A stretch of DNA of 64,000 bases from Gemmobacter lanyuensis (GTDB lineage Bacteria > Pseudomonadota > Alphaproteobacteria > Rhodobacterales > Rhodobacteraceae), in contig NZ_BMYQ01000017.1 in NCBI RefSeq assembly GCF_014652355.1, positions 401 through 64,400 of the forward strand. The letters run 5' to 3'. The notes beneath the pieces are model-generated. The model made no database searches. It saw only the letters and a program-made list of their open reading frames with translations, and had not been told where the DNA came from. Of the stretch, positions 53,779 through 64,000 are shown one piece after another; the stretch's first letter is position 1; each line of letters opens with the position of its first letter. A program made the translations under genes and the position numbers.

Positions 53779-53810
53779 GCCACGCCAGTTTTGGCGTGGC
53801 GTCTTTGTTT
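53779..53810 (+). terminator. Terminator of the cobalamin importer operon
   Basis: A 9-bp stem GCCACGCCA/TGGCGTGGC with a 4-base loop followed by GTCTTTGTTT, 154 bases past the permease stop and just before the convergent LysR gene. Confidence 0.7.
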
Positions 53811-53823
53811 CTGACCCTGGCCG

Positions 53824-54714
53824 TCAATCACCCGTCCGCATTTGGCCCCGTTGTGGCGCTGATCTGGCGAAGCTGCCGGCGATGTAATCCTCAAGCCGGA
53901 ACAGGGCCTCGGATTTGCTGGCCATGCCACGGTGCAGGCGCAGCTCCAGTTGTCCCAGTGCGGGCAGGCCCTCGCGTTCGGACAGGATCTTGGTGCCGGG
54001 CGGAATGGTGCTGCCCGCCATGACGGTAACGCCGATCCCGGCCTGCACGGCCGCCGAAATCCCGTTGTAGCTGGAGCTGAGATAGACGATCCGGCAGGAC
54101 CGCCCCATCTGGTTCAGACCATTCAGCATCCGGGTGCGGTAAATGCAGGGCGGGGGGGCCAAGACCAGCGGCAAGGGGGTCCGCAGATGGCCTGAATGGT
54201 CCTCGCTGCCGACCCAGACCAGCGGCTCTGTATGGATTGAGCGGCCGCCTTCCGCGGTCGCACCATCGTGCAGCGCGATCACCAGATCGAACTCTCCGGC
54301 CTGCTGGCGGCGCAACAGATTCTTGCTCAGGTCGCTCGTCACCTCAAGCATCACGTTCGGGTGCGACTGTGCGAACTTGCCCAGAAAGTCAGGCAGCAGC
54401 GAGGCGGTGTATTCATGCGGCGCGCCTAGCCGAACCCTGCCTGCAACGTTGGGTTGCCGCAGGCTGGAGAGGATCTCGTCGTTCAGCGCCAGAATCCGGC
54501 GGGCATGCTGCGCCATCATCCGGCCTTCCGCCGTCAGCTGCAATTTATGTGCATCCCTCTGGAAAAGAACGGAATTCACCGTCTCTTCCAGCCGCTTGAT
54601 CTGCAGGCTGACGGCCGATGGCGTGCGCCCGACCGCCTCGGCCGCGCGGGTGAAACTGCCACTGTCGATCGCCTTCACAAAGGTGCGGAGCAAGTCCATC
54701 GGGATGTTTTGCAT
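53824..54714 (-). CDS. LysR-family regulator divergent from the glycine permease/gcv cluster
   Basis: 296 residues from ATG 54714 (other Met codons at 54741 and 54699 are possible). The helix-turn-helix SFTRAAEAVGRTPSAVSLQIKRLEE and an effector domain with GAPHEYTASLLPDFLGKFAQ and GIGVTVMAGSTIPPGTKIL resemble LrhA/PecT-type regulators. A perfect CATTTG-N14-CAAATG dyad lies 33 bases upstream. It is divergent from a glycine/D-alanine permease, and probably regulates amino-acid uptake and cleavage. Confidence 0.83.
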   Translation of the reverse strand: MQNIPMDLLRTFVKAIDSGSFTRAAEAVGRTPSAVSLQIKRLEETVNSVLFQRDAHKLQLTAEGRMMAQHARRILALNDEILSSLRQPNVAGRVRLGAPHEYTASLLPDFLGKFAQSHPNVMLEVTSDLSKNLLRRQQAGEFDLVIALHDGATAEGGRSIHTEPLVWVGSEDHSGHLRTPLPLVLAPPPCIYRTRMLNGLNQMGRSCRIVYLSSSYNGISAAVQAGIGVTVMAGSTIPPGTKILSEREGLPALGQLELRLHRGMASKSEALFRLEDYIAGSFARSAPQRGQMRTGD

Positions 54715-54746
54715 TGCAAGCCTATGTTTAACAAAACTCACAAAAG

Positions 54747-54772
54747 CATTTGAACTATGAAATTCACAAATG
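54747..54772. promoter_or_regulatory. Candidate LysR operator CATTTG-N14-CAAATG
   Basis: A perfect 6-bp inverted repeat with AT-rich spacer within the AT-rich part of the divergent region between the LysR gene and the permease gene. Position fits a regulatory site for one or both genes. Confidence 0.5.
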
Positions 54773-55005
54773 TCAAACGCGGCCTATGTTGACCTGGTCT
54801 GCAGGCAGGTCTGCGGCCGCTCTGCGAATCCGGCTTGGCGATCACAGGATCTATCCGCCGGATCAGCGGCCGCCCGCCCCATGCGGGCCGTCGAGGAGAG
54901 GCGACTGACACTTCAACAAAAACCATGGCGCAGGGAACGCCAGGGACCGGTGACGCATGCGTTGCCGGTGCACGGGGGACAATGAATGAGAGAGGAGACC
55001 AGAAC

Positions 55006-56454
55006 ATGACTACCTCACAGGGCCGCAACGGCCACGGGGGGGCGACCACAGGCGGCGACCATCTGGAGCGCAACCTGACCAACCGCCACATCCAGTTGAT
55101 TTCTATCGGCGGCGCCATCGGAACGGGCCTTTTCATGGGGTCGGGCAAGACCATCTCGCTGGCCGGGCCTTCGGTGCTGCTGGTCTATGCGATCATCGGG
55201 TTCTTCCTCTATTTCGTGATGCGGGCGATGGGCGAAATCCTGCTCTCGAACCTGCACTACAAATCCTTCGCTGATTTTGCCGCCGATCTGATCGGGCCAT
55301 GGGCGGGGTTCTTCGTGGGCTGGACCTACTGGTTCTGCTGGATCGTCACCGGGGTGGCCGATATCGTGGCGATCACCGGCTATATCGCCTTCTGGTGGCC
55401 CGATCTGGCGCTGTGGATTCCGGCGCTGGCCACGATCCTTCTGCTGCTCGTGTTGAACCTGCCTTCGGTCAAGGCCTTTGGCGAGCTGGAATTCTGGTTT
55501 GCCATCATCAAGATCGTCGCCATCGTGGCGCTGGTCATCGTGGGTCTGGCGATGGTGGCGCGCGGCTTCGTGGCACCGAACGGGGCCGTGGCGCAGGTGT
55601 CGAACCTGTGGAATGACGGCGGCATCTTCCCGACCGGCTTTACCGGCTTTGTCGCGGGCTTCCAGATCGCGGTCTTCGCCTTTGTCGGGATCGAGCTGGT
55701 CGGCACCACCGCGGCCGAGGCGAAAGACCCCGAAAAGACCCTGCCGCGCGCCATTCGCGCCATCCCGATCCGGGTCATGCTGTTCTACATCGGCGCGCTG
55801 GTTGCCATCATGATGGTGACGCCCTGGCGCGAAATGGTGCCGGGCCAAAGCCCCTTCGTGTCGATGTTCGCCCTGGCGGGTCTGGGCATTGCGGCCTCGG
55901 TCGTCAATTTCGTGGTGCTGACCTCGGCCACGTCCTCGGCCAACTCGGGGATCTATTCGACCTCGCGCATGGTCTATGGCCTGGCGCAAGAGGGCGACGC
56001 GCCGTCGCTGTTCGGGAAGCTGAGCCGCCGCCACGTGCCGGTCAATGCGCTGCTCTTTTCCTGCATGTTCCTACTGTCGTCGCTGTTCCTGCTGTTCTCG
56101 GGTGAAACGGTGCTGGCGGCCTTCACGCTGGTCACGACCATCTCGGCTCTGCTGTTCATGTTCGTCTGGACGATGATCCTCGTCAGCTACATCGCCTATC
56201 GCCGCAAGCGGCCGCACCTGCACGCGGCGTCGAAGTTCAAGATGCCGGGTGGCGTTGCGATGTGCTGGGTGGTGCTGGGCTTCTTCGGCTTCCTGATCTG
56301 GGCGCTGACCCAGCAGGCCGACACGCTGCAGGCGCTGATCGTGACCCCGGTCTGGTTCATCGCGCTGGGTCTGGCCTGGCTGGTGGTGCGCCGGCAGCCC
56401 CGTCACCTCAAGCAATACGAGGCCTTCCAGCACGAGCTGGCCGAAACCGAATGA
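55006..56454 (+). CDS. cycA: Glycine/D-alanine/D-serine permease (CycA-like APC transporter)
   Basis: 482 residues, 12 membrane segments. LERNLTNRHIQLISIGGAIGTGLFMGSGKTISLAGPS and FVGIELVGTTAAEAKDPEKTLPRAI are hallmarks of the amino acid transporter (AAT) family; overall similarity is to CycA. Na+-independent H+ symport of small neutral amino acids is expected. GAGGAG precedes ATG 55006. The lpdA-lipA-gcvTHP genes follow after 55 bases, making glycine the likely substrate. Confidence 0.87.
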   Translation: MTTSQGRNGHGGATTGGDHLERNLTNRHIQLISIGGAIGTGLFMGSGKTISLAGPSVLLVYAIIGFFLYFVMRAMGEILLSNLHYKSFADFAADLIGPWAGFFVGWTYWFCWIVTGVADIVAITGYIAFWWPDLALWIPALATILLLLVLNLPSVKAFGELEFWFAIIKIVAIVALVIVGLAMVARGFVAPNGAVAQVSNLWNDGGIFPTGFTGFVAGFQIAVFAFVGIELVGTTAAEAKDPEKTLPRAIRAIPIRVMLFYIGALVAIMMVTPWREMVPGQSPFVSMFALAGLGIAASVVNFVVLTSATSSANSGIYSTSRMVYGLAQEGDAPSLFGKLSRRHVPVNALLFSCMFLLSSLFLLFSGETVLAAFTLVTTISALLFMFVWTMILVSYIAYRRKRPHLHAASKFKMPGGVAMCWVVLGFFGFLIWALTQQADTLQALIVTPVWFIALGLAWLVVRRQPRHLKQYEAFQHELAETE

Positions 56455-56509
56455 TCCCGTCGGGGGCGGTGCGCCGCCCCCTTCTTCCCCGCCCCCTGAG
56501 GAGCCTGAA

Positions 56510-57898
56510 ATGCGGAATTTCGATCTTGTCGTCATCGGTGCCGGGCCCGGCGGCTATGTGGCCGCGATCCGCGCCGCGCAGCTTGGCCTGAGCGTGGCTT
56601 GCGTCGAGGAACGCGACACCCTGGGCGGCACCTGCCTGAATGTGGGCTGCATCCCGTCAAAGGCACTGCTGTCGTCCTCGGACCACTGGGCCGAGATGAA
56701 GCATCTGGCCGCCCACGGCATCACGCCCGGCGAGGCCCGCTTTGATCTTTCGGCCATGATGGCGCGCAAGGACAAGGTCGTGGGCGACCTGACAAAGGGG
56801 ATCGCGCATCTGTTCAAGAAGAACGGTGTCGAATGGCTGAACGGCCGCGGCACCATTCCGGCGCCGGGGCAGGTGCAGGTCGGCGCAGAGATCGTCGGTG
56901 CGAAAACCATCCTGATCGCCACCGGATCGGTCTCGGCCGGTCTGCCGGGCGTTGCGGTGGATGAAGAGGTGGTGCTGTCTTCGACCGGGGCGCTGGCGCT
57001 CTCCCGTGTGCCGGAACATCTCGTGGTGATCGGGGCGGGCGTGATCGGGCTGGAGCTGGGTCAGGTCTGGGCGCGGCTTGGGGCCAAGGTCACGGTCGTC
57101 GAATATCAGGACCGCATCCTGCCCGGTGCCGATGGCGAGATTGCGAAGACCGCGCAGCGCCTGCTGCAGCGGCAGGGGCTGGCCTTCCAGCTGGGCCGCA
57201 AGGTTGCCTCGGTTCTTCGCGAGGGGGACCGGGCCACCGTGACCGTGGAACGCCGCGACAACGGCAAGGTGGACACGCTTGAGGCCGATGCCGTGCTGGT
57301 AGCGATTGGGCGCCGCCCGAATACCGCGGGGCTGGGACTTGAGGCGCTTGGCGTTGCGATGGACGCGCGCGGCTTCGTCAGCGTGGACGCGCAGTTCCGC
57401 ACCAATGTTTCGGGCATTCTGGCGATCGGCGATGCCGTGCCCGGCCCGATGCTGGCACACAAGGCCGAAGAGGATGGCATCGCCGCGGTCGAGGCGCTGG
57501 CGGGCCATCCCCATGCCGCGCCCGATTATGCGCTGGTGCCGGGCGTCGTTTATACTGCGCCGGAAATCGCAAGCCTCGGCGCTACGGAAGAGGCGCTGAA
57601 AGAGGCGGATCGCCCGCATGTGGTGGGCAAGTTCCAGTTCATCGCCAATGGCCGCGCCCGCGCGATGGGGGCGACGGATGGTCTGGTCAAGGTGCTGCGC
57701 TGCCCCGACACGGACCGCATCCTTGGTGCGCATATCCTTGGCCGCACCGCGGGCGAGCTGATCCAACCGCTGGTTCTGGCCATGTCCACCGGGGCCACGC
57801 TGGCGCAGGTCGCCGCATCGTCGCACGCGCATCCGGGCATGGGCGAGGCGGTGAAGGAAGCCTGCCTCGCCGCCCTTGGCAAACCCCTGCACGCCTGA
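56510..57898 (+). CDS. lpdA: Dihydrolipoyl dehydrogenase (L-protein)
   Basis: 462 residues. N-terminal FAD motif [19 protein letters not shown], redox-active [19 protein letters not shown] motif [19 protein letters not shown], second FAD site [20 protein letters not shown], and C-terminal catalytic base in [14 protein letters not shown]. It reoxidises the dihydrolipoyl group on GcvH with NAD+. Placement at the head of the gcv genes indicates a dedicated copy rather than the pyruvate-dehydrogenase one. Confidence 0.93.
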   Translation: MRNFDLVVIGAGPGGYVAAIRAAQLGLSVACVEERDTLGGTCLNVGCIPSKALLSSSDHWAEMKHLAAHGITPGEARFDLSAMMARKDKVVGDLTKGIAHLFKKNGVEWLNGRGTIPAPGQVQVGAEIVGAKTILIATGSVSAGLPGVAVDEEVVLSSTGALALSRVPEHLVVIGAGVIGLELGQVWARLGAKVTVVEYQDRILPGADGEIAKTAQRLLQRQGLAFQLGRKVASVLREGDRATVTVERRDNGKVDTLEADAVLVAIGRRPNTAGLGLEALGVAMDARGFVSVDAQFRTNVSGILAIGDAVPGPMLAHKAEEDGIAAVEALAGHPHAAPDYALVPGVVYTAPEIASLGATEEALKEADRPHVVGKFQFIANGRARAMGATDGLVKVLRCPDTDRILGAHILGRTAGELIQPLVLAMSTGATLAQVAASSHAHPGMGEAVKEACLAALGKPLHA

Positions 57899-57909
57899 GG
57901 AGGCCCGAG

Positions 57910-58869
57910 ATGAAGGATTTCGTCGAAAAGCCGCGCCACCCCGAAAAGGCGCATCGTCCCGCGCAGGAAACCCTGCGCAAGCCCAAATGGATCCGCGTGT
58001 CGCGTGCGGGCAGCGCCGAATTCGGCGCGACGCGGCAGATCCTAAAGGACAATGCGCTCTCCACCGTCTGCGAGGAAGCGGCCTGCCCGAACCGGGGCGA
58101 ATGCTGGTCGCAGCGCCATGCGACCATGATGATCATGGGCGACACCTGCACCCGCGGCTGCTCTTTCTGCAACGTGGCCACCGGGCGCCCCGATGCGCTG
58201 GATGCCTTTGAACCGGGCCGGGTGGCGCAGGCCGTGGCCAAGCTTGGCCTGCGGCATGTGGTGATCACCAGCGTGGACCGTGATGATCTGGCCGATGGGG
58301 GGGCTGCCCATTTCGCCCAGACCATCCGCGCCGTGCGCCATCAGAACCCCGCCACCACCATCGAGGTTCTGGTCCCCGATTTCCTGCACAAAGGAACCGC
58401 CTGGCAGCAGGTGGTCGAGGCGGGCCCCGATGTGTTCAACCACAATCTTGAATGTGTGCCGCGGCTTTACCCCTCGGTCCGGCCGGGCGCGCGCTATTAC
58501 CAGTCGCTCCGCCTTCTGGATGAGGCCAAGTGCCATCGCCCCGAGATTTTCACCAAATCCGGCCTGATGGTCGGTCTGGGCGAAACCCTGGAAGAGCTGC
58601 GGCAGGTCATGGATGACATGCGCGTTGCCGGTGTCGATTTCATCACCGTGGGTCAATATCTGCAGCCCACTCCCCAGCATCACAAGATCGACCGCTTTCT
58701 CACCCCGGATGAATTCCAGCGGATCGCGGACATGGCCCATGGCAAGGGCTTTCTTGCCGTCTCGGCCACGCCGATGACGCGGTCATCCTTCCATGCGGGC
58801 GACGATTTCGCCCGCCTTCAGGCCAGCCGCAAGGCCGCCGCCCAACCCGAGGACACCCCCCATGCGTGA
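57910..58869 (+). CDS. lipA: Lipoyl synthase
   Basis: 319 residues. Radical-SAM motif CTRGCSFC and auxiliary cluster motif [12 protein letters not shown] are intact, with the C-terminal [11 protein letters not shown] supplying the cluster serine (RSS). It inserts two sulfur atoms into octanoyl-lysine on lipoyl domains, here probably GcvH. It overlaps the gcvT start by 8 bases. Encoding LipA within a glycine-cleavage operon suggests on-demand lipoylation. Confidence 0.95.
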   Translation: MKDFVEKPRHPEKAHRPAQETLRKPKWIRVSRAGSAEFGATRQILKDNALSTVCEEAACPNRGECWSQRHATMMIMGDTCTRGCSFCNVATGRPDALDAFEPGRVAQAVAKLGLRHVVITSVDRDDLADGGAAHFAQTIRAVRHQNPATTIEVLVPDFLHKGTAWQQVVEAGPDVFNHNLECVPRLYPSVRPGARYYQSLRLLDEAKCHRPEIFTKSGLMVGLGETLEELRQVMDDMRVAGVDFITVGQYLQPTPQHHKIDRFLTPDEFQRIADMAHGKGFLAVSATPMTRSSFHAGDDFARLQASRKAAAQPEDTPHA

Positions 58870-60004
58870 CGAAACCGCCACCCTGAAACAGACCCCGCTG
58901 ACCGCGCTGAACATTGAGCTCGGCGGCAAGATGGTGGGTTTTGCGGGCTATGAGATGCCCGTGCAATTCCCGCTGGGCGTGATGAAAGAACATCTGCACA
59001 CCCGTGAAAAGGCGGGGCTTTTTGACGTGAGCCACATGGGTCAGGTGATCCTGCGCGCGCGCTCGGGCCGGGTCGAAGATGCCGCACTGGCGCTGGAACG
59101 GCTGGTGCCGGTCGATATTCTTGGGCTGAAGCCGGGCCGGCAGCGCTATGCCCTGTTCACCGATCCGCAGGGCGGCATTCTGGATGACCTGATGGTCGCA
59201 AACCGGGGTGACCATCTGTTCGTCGTGGTGAACGCCGCCTGCAAGGCGCAGGACGTGGCGCATATGACGGCGCATCTGTCAGACCTCTGCGAAGTCACCG
59301 AGCTGACCGACCGCGCGCTGATCGCGCTGCAAGGCCCGGCGGCCGAGGCGGCGCTGGCCCGCTTTGCCCCCGAGGTCGCCGGGATGGCCTTCATGGATGT
59401 GCGGGATGTGACGATCCTTTCGGCCGATTGCATCGTGTCGCGGTCGGGTTATTCCGGCGAGGACGGGTTTGAGATTTCGGTTCCCGCGCGCGCCGCTGTG
59501 GCGGTGACACGGGCGCTTTTGTCGGACCCGGCGGTCGAACCGGTCGGCCTTGGCGCGCGTGACAGCCTGCGGCTGGAGGCCGGGCTGTGCCTTTATGGCA
59601 ATGACATCGACACCACCACCACGCCTGTGGCCGCCGCCCTGGAATGGGCGGTGCAGAAGGTGCGCCGCAGCGGCGGCGCGCGGGCGGGCGGCTTCCCCGG
59701 TGCGGATGTCATTCTGCCGGAATTCGAACAGGGCGCCGCGCGCCGCCGCGTGGGCATCGCCCCCGAGGGCCGCGCGCCGATCCGGGCGGGCAGCGCGCTT
59801 TACCTCTCGGAAACCGCGACCGAGGCCGTGGGCCAGATCACCTCGGGCGGGTTCGGCCCCACGGTCGAGGCCCCCGTCGCCATGGGCTATGTCCCCCGGT
59901 CGCTGTCCGAAATCGGCACGCGGCTTTTTGCCGATCTGCGCGGCAAACGCCTGCCGGTCACGGTCGCGGACCTTCCCTTCATCACCCCCCGCTACAAGCG
60001 CTAA
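58862..60004 (+). CDS. gcvT: Aminomethyltransferase (glycine cleavage T protein)
   Basis: 380 residues. [37 protein letters not shown] and [25 protein letters not shown] and [15 protein letters not shown] are conserved GcvT stretches that bind tetrahydrofolate. It releases ammonia and forms 5,10-methylene-THF from the aminomethyl-lipoyl GcvH. Sarcosine or dimethylglycine dehydrogenase C-domains are related, but the operon fixes its role. ATG 58862 lies within the lipA end. Confidence 0.93.
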   Translation: MRDETATLKQTPLTALNIELGGKMVGFAGYEMPVQFPLGVMKEHLHTREKAGLFDVSHMGQVILRARSGRVEDAALALERLVPVDILGLKPGRQRYALFTDPQGGILDDLMVANRGDHLFVVVNAACKAQDVAHMTAHLSDLCEVTELTDRALIALQGPAAEAALARFAPEVAGMAFMDVRDVTILSADCIVSRSGYSGEDGFEISVPARAAVAVTRALLSDPAVEPVGLGARDSLRLEAGLCLYGNDIDTTTTPVAAALEWAVQKVRRSGGARAGGFPGADVILPEFEQGAARRRVGIAPEGRAPIRAGSALYLSETATEAVGQITSGGFGPTVEAPVAMGYVPRSLSEIGTRLFADLRGKRLPVTVADLPFITPRYKR

Positions 60005-60015
60005 GGAAACGCAAG

Positions 60016-60378
60016 ATGTTGAAATTCACGGATGATCATGAATGGCTGAACGTCGTGGACGGGATTGCCACGGTCGGCATTACCCATCACGCGGTGGAAC
60101 AGCTGGGCGATCTGGTCTTTGTCGATCTGCCCGAAGTGGGCGCCACCCTGGCCGCCGCCGATGCCGCAGCGACGGTGGAATCCGTCAAGGCGGCCTCTGA
60201 CGTGTATTGCCCGCTGGAAGGCGAGATCGTCGAGGTCAATGACGCCATCCGCAACGACCCCTCGATCGTCAATTCCGATCCGCAGGGCGCGGGCTGGTTC
60301 TTCAAGCTGAAGCTTGCCACCCCGGCCGAGGCCGAGGGTCTGATGGATGAGGGCGCCTATCTCGCCCTCGTCGGCTGA
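60016..60378 (+). CDS. gcvH: Glycine cleavage H protein
   Basis: 120 residues. KFTDDHEWL and [27 protein letters not shown] open the lipoyl-domain fold; lipoylated Lys is in [22 protein letters not shown] upstream. It shuttles the aminomethyl group between GcvP, GcvT and LpdA. Confidence 0.96.
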   Translation: MLKFTDDHEWLNVVDGIATVGITHHAVEQLGDLVFVDLPEVGATLAAADAAATVESVKAASDVYCPLEGEIVEVNDAIRNDPSIVNSDPQGAGWFFKLKLATPAEAEGLMDEGAYLALVG

Positions 60379-60390
60379 AGGGGGCCTGCG

Positions 60391-63237
60391 ATGACCTACA
60401 AGGAAACCGCCTACGCGCCCTATGATTTTGCCAATCGTCGGCACATCGGGCCGTCGCCTGCCGAAATGACCGAGATGCTGGAAGCCGTGGGGGCGCCCAG
60501 CCTTGATGCGCTGATCGACCAGATCGTGCCCGACGACATCCGTCTGAAAACCCCGATGACCTGGGGGAAGGCGCTGTCGGAACAGGGCGTGCTGGCCAAG
60601 CTGCGGTCGGTGGCTGACAAGAACCGCGTGATGACCTCGTTCATCGGGCAGGGCTATCACGGGACCGTCACCCCGCCGCCGATCCAGCGCAATATCTTTG
60701 AAAATCCGGCCTGGTATACCGCCTATACCCCCTATCAGCCGGAAATCAGCCAGGGCCGCCTTGAGGCGCTGCTGAATTATCAGACCATGATCGCCGATCT
60801 GACGGCGCTGGACGTGGCCAATGCCTCGCTTCTGGATGAGGGCACCGCGGCGGCCGAGGCCGTGGCCCTGTGCCAGCGGTCGGCCAAGTCGAAGGCCACG
60901 GCCTTCTTCGTCGATCAGGACTGCCACCCCCAAACCATCGCCGTGGTGAAAACCCGGGCCGAGGCCCTGGGCTGGACCGTGGTCACAGGCAATCCCTTTG
61001 CAGATCTGGACCCCGCCGCCGTCTTTGGCGCGCTGTTCCAGTATCCGGGGACCTATGGCCATGTCCATGACTTTACCGATGTCATCGCCAAGCTGCACGC
61101 GGCGGGCGCGCTGGCCTGCGTGGCGGCCGATCCGCTCGCGCTGACGGTGCTGAAGGCGCCGGGCGAGATGGGCGCCGATATTGCCATCGGCACCACCCAG
61201 CGTTTTGGCGTGCCGATGGGCTATGGCGGTCCGCACGCGGCCTATATGGCGGTGAAGGATGCGCTGAAGCGGAACATGCCGGGGCGCATTGTGGGCGTGT
61301 CGATCGATGCCCGGGGCAACCGCGCCTATCGCCTGTCGCTGCAAACGCGCGAACAGCATATCCGCCGCGAAAAGGCCACGTCGAACGTCTGCACCGCACA
61401 GGCGCTGCTGGCGGTCATGGCCAGCATGTATGCCGTGTTCCACGGACCCGAAGGTCTGAAGGCCATTGCCGAACGCATCCACCGCAAGACGGTGCGTCTG
61501 GCCAATGGCCTGGAAGCGGCCGGGTTCAAGGTGGAACCGGCGGCCTTCTTCGACACGATCACCATCGAGGTCGGGGCCGTGCAGGGCGCCATCCTGAAAT
61601 CCGCCGAGGCCGAGGGGATCAACCTGCGCCGCGTCGGCACCACGAAGATCGGCATCAGCCTTGATGAACGCGCCACCCGCGCGCACACCGAGGCCATCTG
61701 GCGCGCCTTCGGCATTGATCGCCGCGATGACGACCTGAGCCATGACTATCGCCTGCCGCAGGCGCTGGTGCGCAGCTCGGATTATCTGACGCATCCGGTG
61801 TTCCACATGAACCGGGCCGAGGCGGAAATGACGCGCTACATGCGCCGTCTAGCCGACCGGGATCTGGCGCTTGACCGCGCAATGATCCCGCTCGGCTCCT
61901 GCACCATGAAGCTCAATGCCACGGCCGAAATGATGGCGCTGAGCTGGCCGCAATTCGCCGATGTCCACCCCTTTGCCCCCGAGACGCAGACCGCAGGCTA
62001 TGCCGAAATGCTGCGCGATCTTGAGGCGAAGCTTTGCCTTGTCACCGGCTATAACGCGTTTTCCATGCAGCCCAACAGCGGCGCGCAGGGTGAATATGCG
62101 GGCCTTCTGACCATTCAGGCCTATCACCGTGCGCGGGGCGAGGGGCATCGTGATGTCTGCCTCATCCCGACCTCGGCCCATGGCACCAACCCGGCTTCGG
62201 CGCAGATGGTGGGCATGAAGGTCGTGGTCGTGCGCGTGGCCGACAATGGCGATATCGACCTTGACGATTTCCGCGCCAAGGCCGAGGCCCATGCCGCGAA
62301 CCTGGCCGCCTGCATGATCACCTATCCCTCGACCCACGGTGTCTTTGAAACCACCGTGCGCGAGATCTGCCAGATCACGCATCAGCACGGCGGGCAGGTC
62401 TATCTGGATGGCGCCAATATGAACGCCATGGTGGGCCTGTCGCGCCCCGGCGATATCGGGTCCGATGTCAGCCACCTGAACCTGCACAAGACCTTTGCCA
62501 TTCCGCATGGCGGCGGCGGTCCCGGCATGGGGCCGATCGGGGTGAAGGCGCATCTGGCGCCCTATCTGCCCGGAAATCCGATGCAGGCCGATGGTGGTGC
62601 GGTTTCGGCGGCGCCCTATGGGTCGGCCTCGATCCTGCTGATCAGCTGGGCCTATTGCCTGCTGATGGGCGGCGAGGGGCTGACGCAGGCCACCAAGGTG
62701 GCGATCCTGAACGCCAACTACATCGCCAGCCGCCTGAAGGCGGCCTATCCGATCCTCTATTCGGCCGGGGGCCGGGTGGCGCATGAATGCATCCTCGATA
62801 CCCGAGTGATGAAGGACCGCGCCGGGGTGACGGTGGATGATGTGGCCAAGCGTCTGGTCGATTGCGGCTTCCACGCCCCGACGATGAGCTGGCCTGTTGC
62901 AGGCACGCTGATGGTGGAACCCACCGAAAGCGAACCCAAGGCCGAACTCGACCGCTTCATCGCCGCCATGCTGGGCATCGCGGCCGAGGTCGAGGCGATC
63001 GTCGAGGGCAAGCTGGACGCCGAGGACAACCCACTGAAGCGCGCGCCGCATACGGTGGAAGACCTCGTGGGCGACTGGAACCGCCCCTACAGCCGCGAGG
63101 CCGCGTGCTTCCCCGCCGGGGCCTTCCGGGTGGATAAATACTGGTCGCCCGTGAACCGCGTGGACAATGTCTATGGCGACCGGCACCTGATCTGTTCCTG
63201 CCCGCCGCTGGAGAGCTATGCCGAGGCGGCGGAATAA
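60391..63237 (+). CDS. gcvP: Glycine dehydrogenase (decarboxylating), P protein
   Basis: 948 residues, the single-chain form with two homologous halves. N-terminal [11 protein letters not shown], and the PLP-binding lysine in [19 protein letters not shown] of the C-half; [21 protein letters not shown] follows. It decarboxylates glycine and loads aminomethyl onto GcvH. Together with gcvT, gcvH and lpdA it makes a complete cleavage system, here for glycine coming from the permease and from sarcosine. Confidence 0.97.
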   Translation: MTYKETAYAPYDFANRRHIGPSPAEMTEMLEAVGAPSLDALIDQIVPDDIRLKTPMTWGKALSEQGVLAKLRSVADKNRVMTSFIGQGYHGTVTPPPIQRNIFENPAWYTAYTPYQPEISQGRLEALLNYQTMIADLTALDVANASLLDEGTAAAEAVALCQRSAKSKATAFFVDQDCHPQTIAVVKTRAEALGWTVVTGNPFADLDPAAVFGALFQYPGTYGHVHDFTDVIAKLHAAGALACVAADPLALTVLKAPGEMGADIAIGTTQRFGVPMGYGGPHAAYMAVKDALKRNMPGRIVGVSIDARGNRAYRLSLQTREQHIRREKATSNVCTAQALLAVMASMYAVFHGPEGLKAIAERIHRKTVRLANGLEAAGFKVEPAAFFDTITIEVGAVQGAILKSAEAEGINLRRVGTTKIGISLDERATRAHTEAIWRAFGIDRRDDDLSHDYRLPQALVRSSDYLTHPVFHMNRAEAEMTRYMRRLADRDLALDRAMIPLGSCTMKLNATAEMMALSWPQFADVHPFAPETQTAGYAEMLRDLEAKLCLVTGYNAFSMQPNSGAQGEYAGLLTIQAYHRARGEGHRDVCLIPTSAHGTNPASAQMVGMKVVVVRVADNGDIDLDDFRAKAEAHAANLAACMITYPSTHGVFETTVREICQITHQHGGQVYLDGANMNAMVGLSRPGDIGSDVSHLNLHKTFAIPHGGGGPGMGPIGVKAHLAPYLPGNPMQADGGAVSAAPYGSASILLISWAYCLLMGGEGLTQATKVAILNANYIASRLKAAYPILYSAGGRVAHECILDTRVMKDRAGVTVDDVAKRLVDCGFHAPTMSWPVAGTLMVEPTESEPKAELDRFIAAMLGIAAEVEAIVEGKLDAEDNPLKRAPHTVEDLVGDWNRPYSREAACFPAGAFRVDKYWSPVNRVDNVYGDRHLICSCPPLESYAEAAE

Positions 63238-63254
63238 CCCGCCCGGCGGATGAA

Positions 63255-63295
63255 AAGGGGGTGGCCCGCCCGGGCCGCCCCGCCACCTCCCCCTT
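63255..63295 (+). terminator. Imperfect hairpin after gcvP
   Basis: AAGGGGGTGGC pairs imperfectly with GCCACCTCCCCCTT around a GC-rich centre, 17 bases past the gcvP stop. No T-run; it also immediately precedes the next gene, so attenuation is possible. Confidence 0.4.
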
Positions 63296-63312
63296 CAAGG
63301 ATGCAGACCCCG

Positions 63313-64000
63313 ATGAACGCGCTGCTGCCCCGTTCATGCCGGCCCGGCGCGCTGCGGGCCACCCCGGCCCGCCCGCCGCGCCGTCAGGCGGGACTTGAGC
63401 TGGCCTTTGTCCTGCTGCCGGGTTTTGACCTGTTGGCACTGATGGCGGGGCTTGAACCCTTGCGGCTGGCCGACCGGCTTGGCCCGCGGGGGCAAGTCCA
63501 CACACGGCTTTTGTCGCTGGACCGGGCGGCGGTGATGTCGGCCCAGGGCGTGGCGATGCCGGTCGAAGGCAACCTTACCGACCATCCCGATGCCGATCTG
63601 ACGCTGGTCGTCGGCGGCGAGGGGATCTGCCCCCAGCTGCCCCAGACGCTGACCGGGGCGCTCCGCCGCCTCTGGCGGCAGGGCAGGCGGGTGGGCGCCG
63701 TGCATGGCGGCATCTTCGCGCTGGCGCAGGCAGGTATTCTGGGTGGGCACCGCTTTGCTGCACATCGCGACCATCTGCCGGTTCTGGCCGCGCAATGGCC
63801 CGATCTGGCGCCGGTGGCCACGCTTTATTGCATGGATCGCCGCGTCGTCACTTGTGCGGGCGGGATCGCGATGGCGGATCTGAGCCTGCGGCTGATCCAT
63901 GACAGCGTCGGTCAGGCCGCCGCGCATGAGGCGATGCATGCCTGCCTTGTCACCGCGCCGCGGGGCGAAGATACACCGCAGACCGCCTCGGTCGCGCCGC
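63313..64000 (+). CDS. GlxA-type AraC-family regulator, N-terminal part
   Basis: The frame is open from 63313 (or ATG 63301) to the window end, giving about 229 residues. It has the DJ-1/PfpI-like N-domain of GlxA/GbdR-type regulators: ELAFVLLPGFDLLALMAGLEPLR, VMSAQGVAM, GAVHGGIFALAQAGILGGHRF and VVTCAGGIAMADL. The cysteine of the nucleophile elbow is replaced by His, as is common in these non-catalytic sensors. The AraC helix-turn-helix lies beyond the edge. Relatives control glycine-betaine, dimethylglycine, carnitine or sarcosine catabolism, so control of the gcv cluster or one-carbon genes is likely. Confidence 0.85.
   Translation, partial: MNALLPRSCRPGALRATPARPPRRQAGLELAFVLLPGFDLLALMAGLEPLRLADRLGPRGQVHTRLLSLDRAAVMSAQGVAMPVEGNLTDHPDADLTLVVGGEGICPQLPQTLTGALRRLWRQGRRVGAVHGGIFALAQAGILGGHRFAAHRDHLPVLAAQWPDLAPVATLYCMDRRVVTCAGGIAMADLSLRLIHDSVGQAAAHEAMHACLVTAPRGEDTPQTASVAP

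Noticed and set aside
54742-55005. Possible glycine riboswitch before the glycine permease and gcv genes
   Set aside because: A GGAGAG-like core occurs, but the paired aptamer elements and conserved loops of the glycine class are not visible.

Overview
The window is a high-GC chromosomal segment, almost fully coding, and gene content, operon style (ATGA overlaps, short gaps) and protein similarity point to an alphaproteobacterium of the Rhodobacterales (Paracoccus/Rhodobacter/Roseobacter relatives). This assignment is inferred from gene families such as DorR/TorR-type regulation, a CycA-type cytochrome c2, OxyR-like and GlxA-like regulators and the urtABCDE order; no rRNA or marker gene is present.

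Layout. 1-111: start of etfB (cut by the window edge), then about 600 bases without a convincing gene. 728-4211: MHS-type MFS permease, an OxyR-like LysR regulator without the peroxidatic cysteine, and a divergent SbtA-type bicarbonate permease with a conspicuous operator pair. 4350-6313: short leader ORF and an orphan 7TMR-DISM histidine kinase. 6295-8210: mntR/mntH manganese locus with a palindromic operator. 8379-15791: N-methylhydantoin (creatinine-type) catabolic operon (N-carbamoylsarcosine amidase, ATP-dependent hydantoinase HyuA/HyuB, NCS1 permease) with a divergent LysR regulator, followed by a relic of an IS256-type transposase. 15957-26816: TorT/TorS/TorR sensing system, a TMAO-reductase-like molybdoenzyme with a fused C-terminal haem c domain, molybdenum-cofactor genes moaA, moaD, moeB and moaC, a DUF2478 protein and a cytochrome c2. 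26841-31927: two flavin-split-barrel (PNPOx) proteins, one a one-component regulator with GAF and winged-helix parts, divergent from an arylamine N-acetyltransferase and a YceI protein, then a voltage-sensor potassium channel and a GST. 32148-39337: ApbE, a PepSY/flavodoxin/FNR membrane reductase, a DUF2271 protein carrying a flavinylation-like motif, an Asp-rich protein and a small PepSY protein, divergent from an OmpR/kinase pair and a VIT-family Fe/Mn transporter. 39627-45658: urea ABC transporter urtEDCBA (minus strand). 46132-50476: GcvA-like regulator, MDR oxidoreductase, enolase-superfamily dehydratase/epimerase and orphan ProX. 50643-53625: cobalamin riboswitch and B12-type ABC importer. 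53824-63237: LysR regulator divergent from a glycine/D-alanine permease and the complete glycine-cleavage set lpdA-lipA-gcvT-gcvH-gcvP. 63313-end: start of a GlxA-type AraC regulator.

A common theme, as inference, is use of methylated nitrogen compounds: N-methylhydantoin/creatinine to sarcosine, TMAO, betaine-type ligands, urea, and glycine oxidation through the cleavage system, supported by B12 uptake. The two most unusual loci are the haem-fused TorA with its own Moco and cytochrome genes, and the PepSY-reductase/ApbE/DUF2271 cluster, which looks like a flavinylation-dependent transmembrane electron relay controlled by a dedicated two-component system and tied to metal export. No CRISPR array, tRNA, rRNA or intact insertion sequence was seen.
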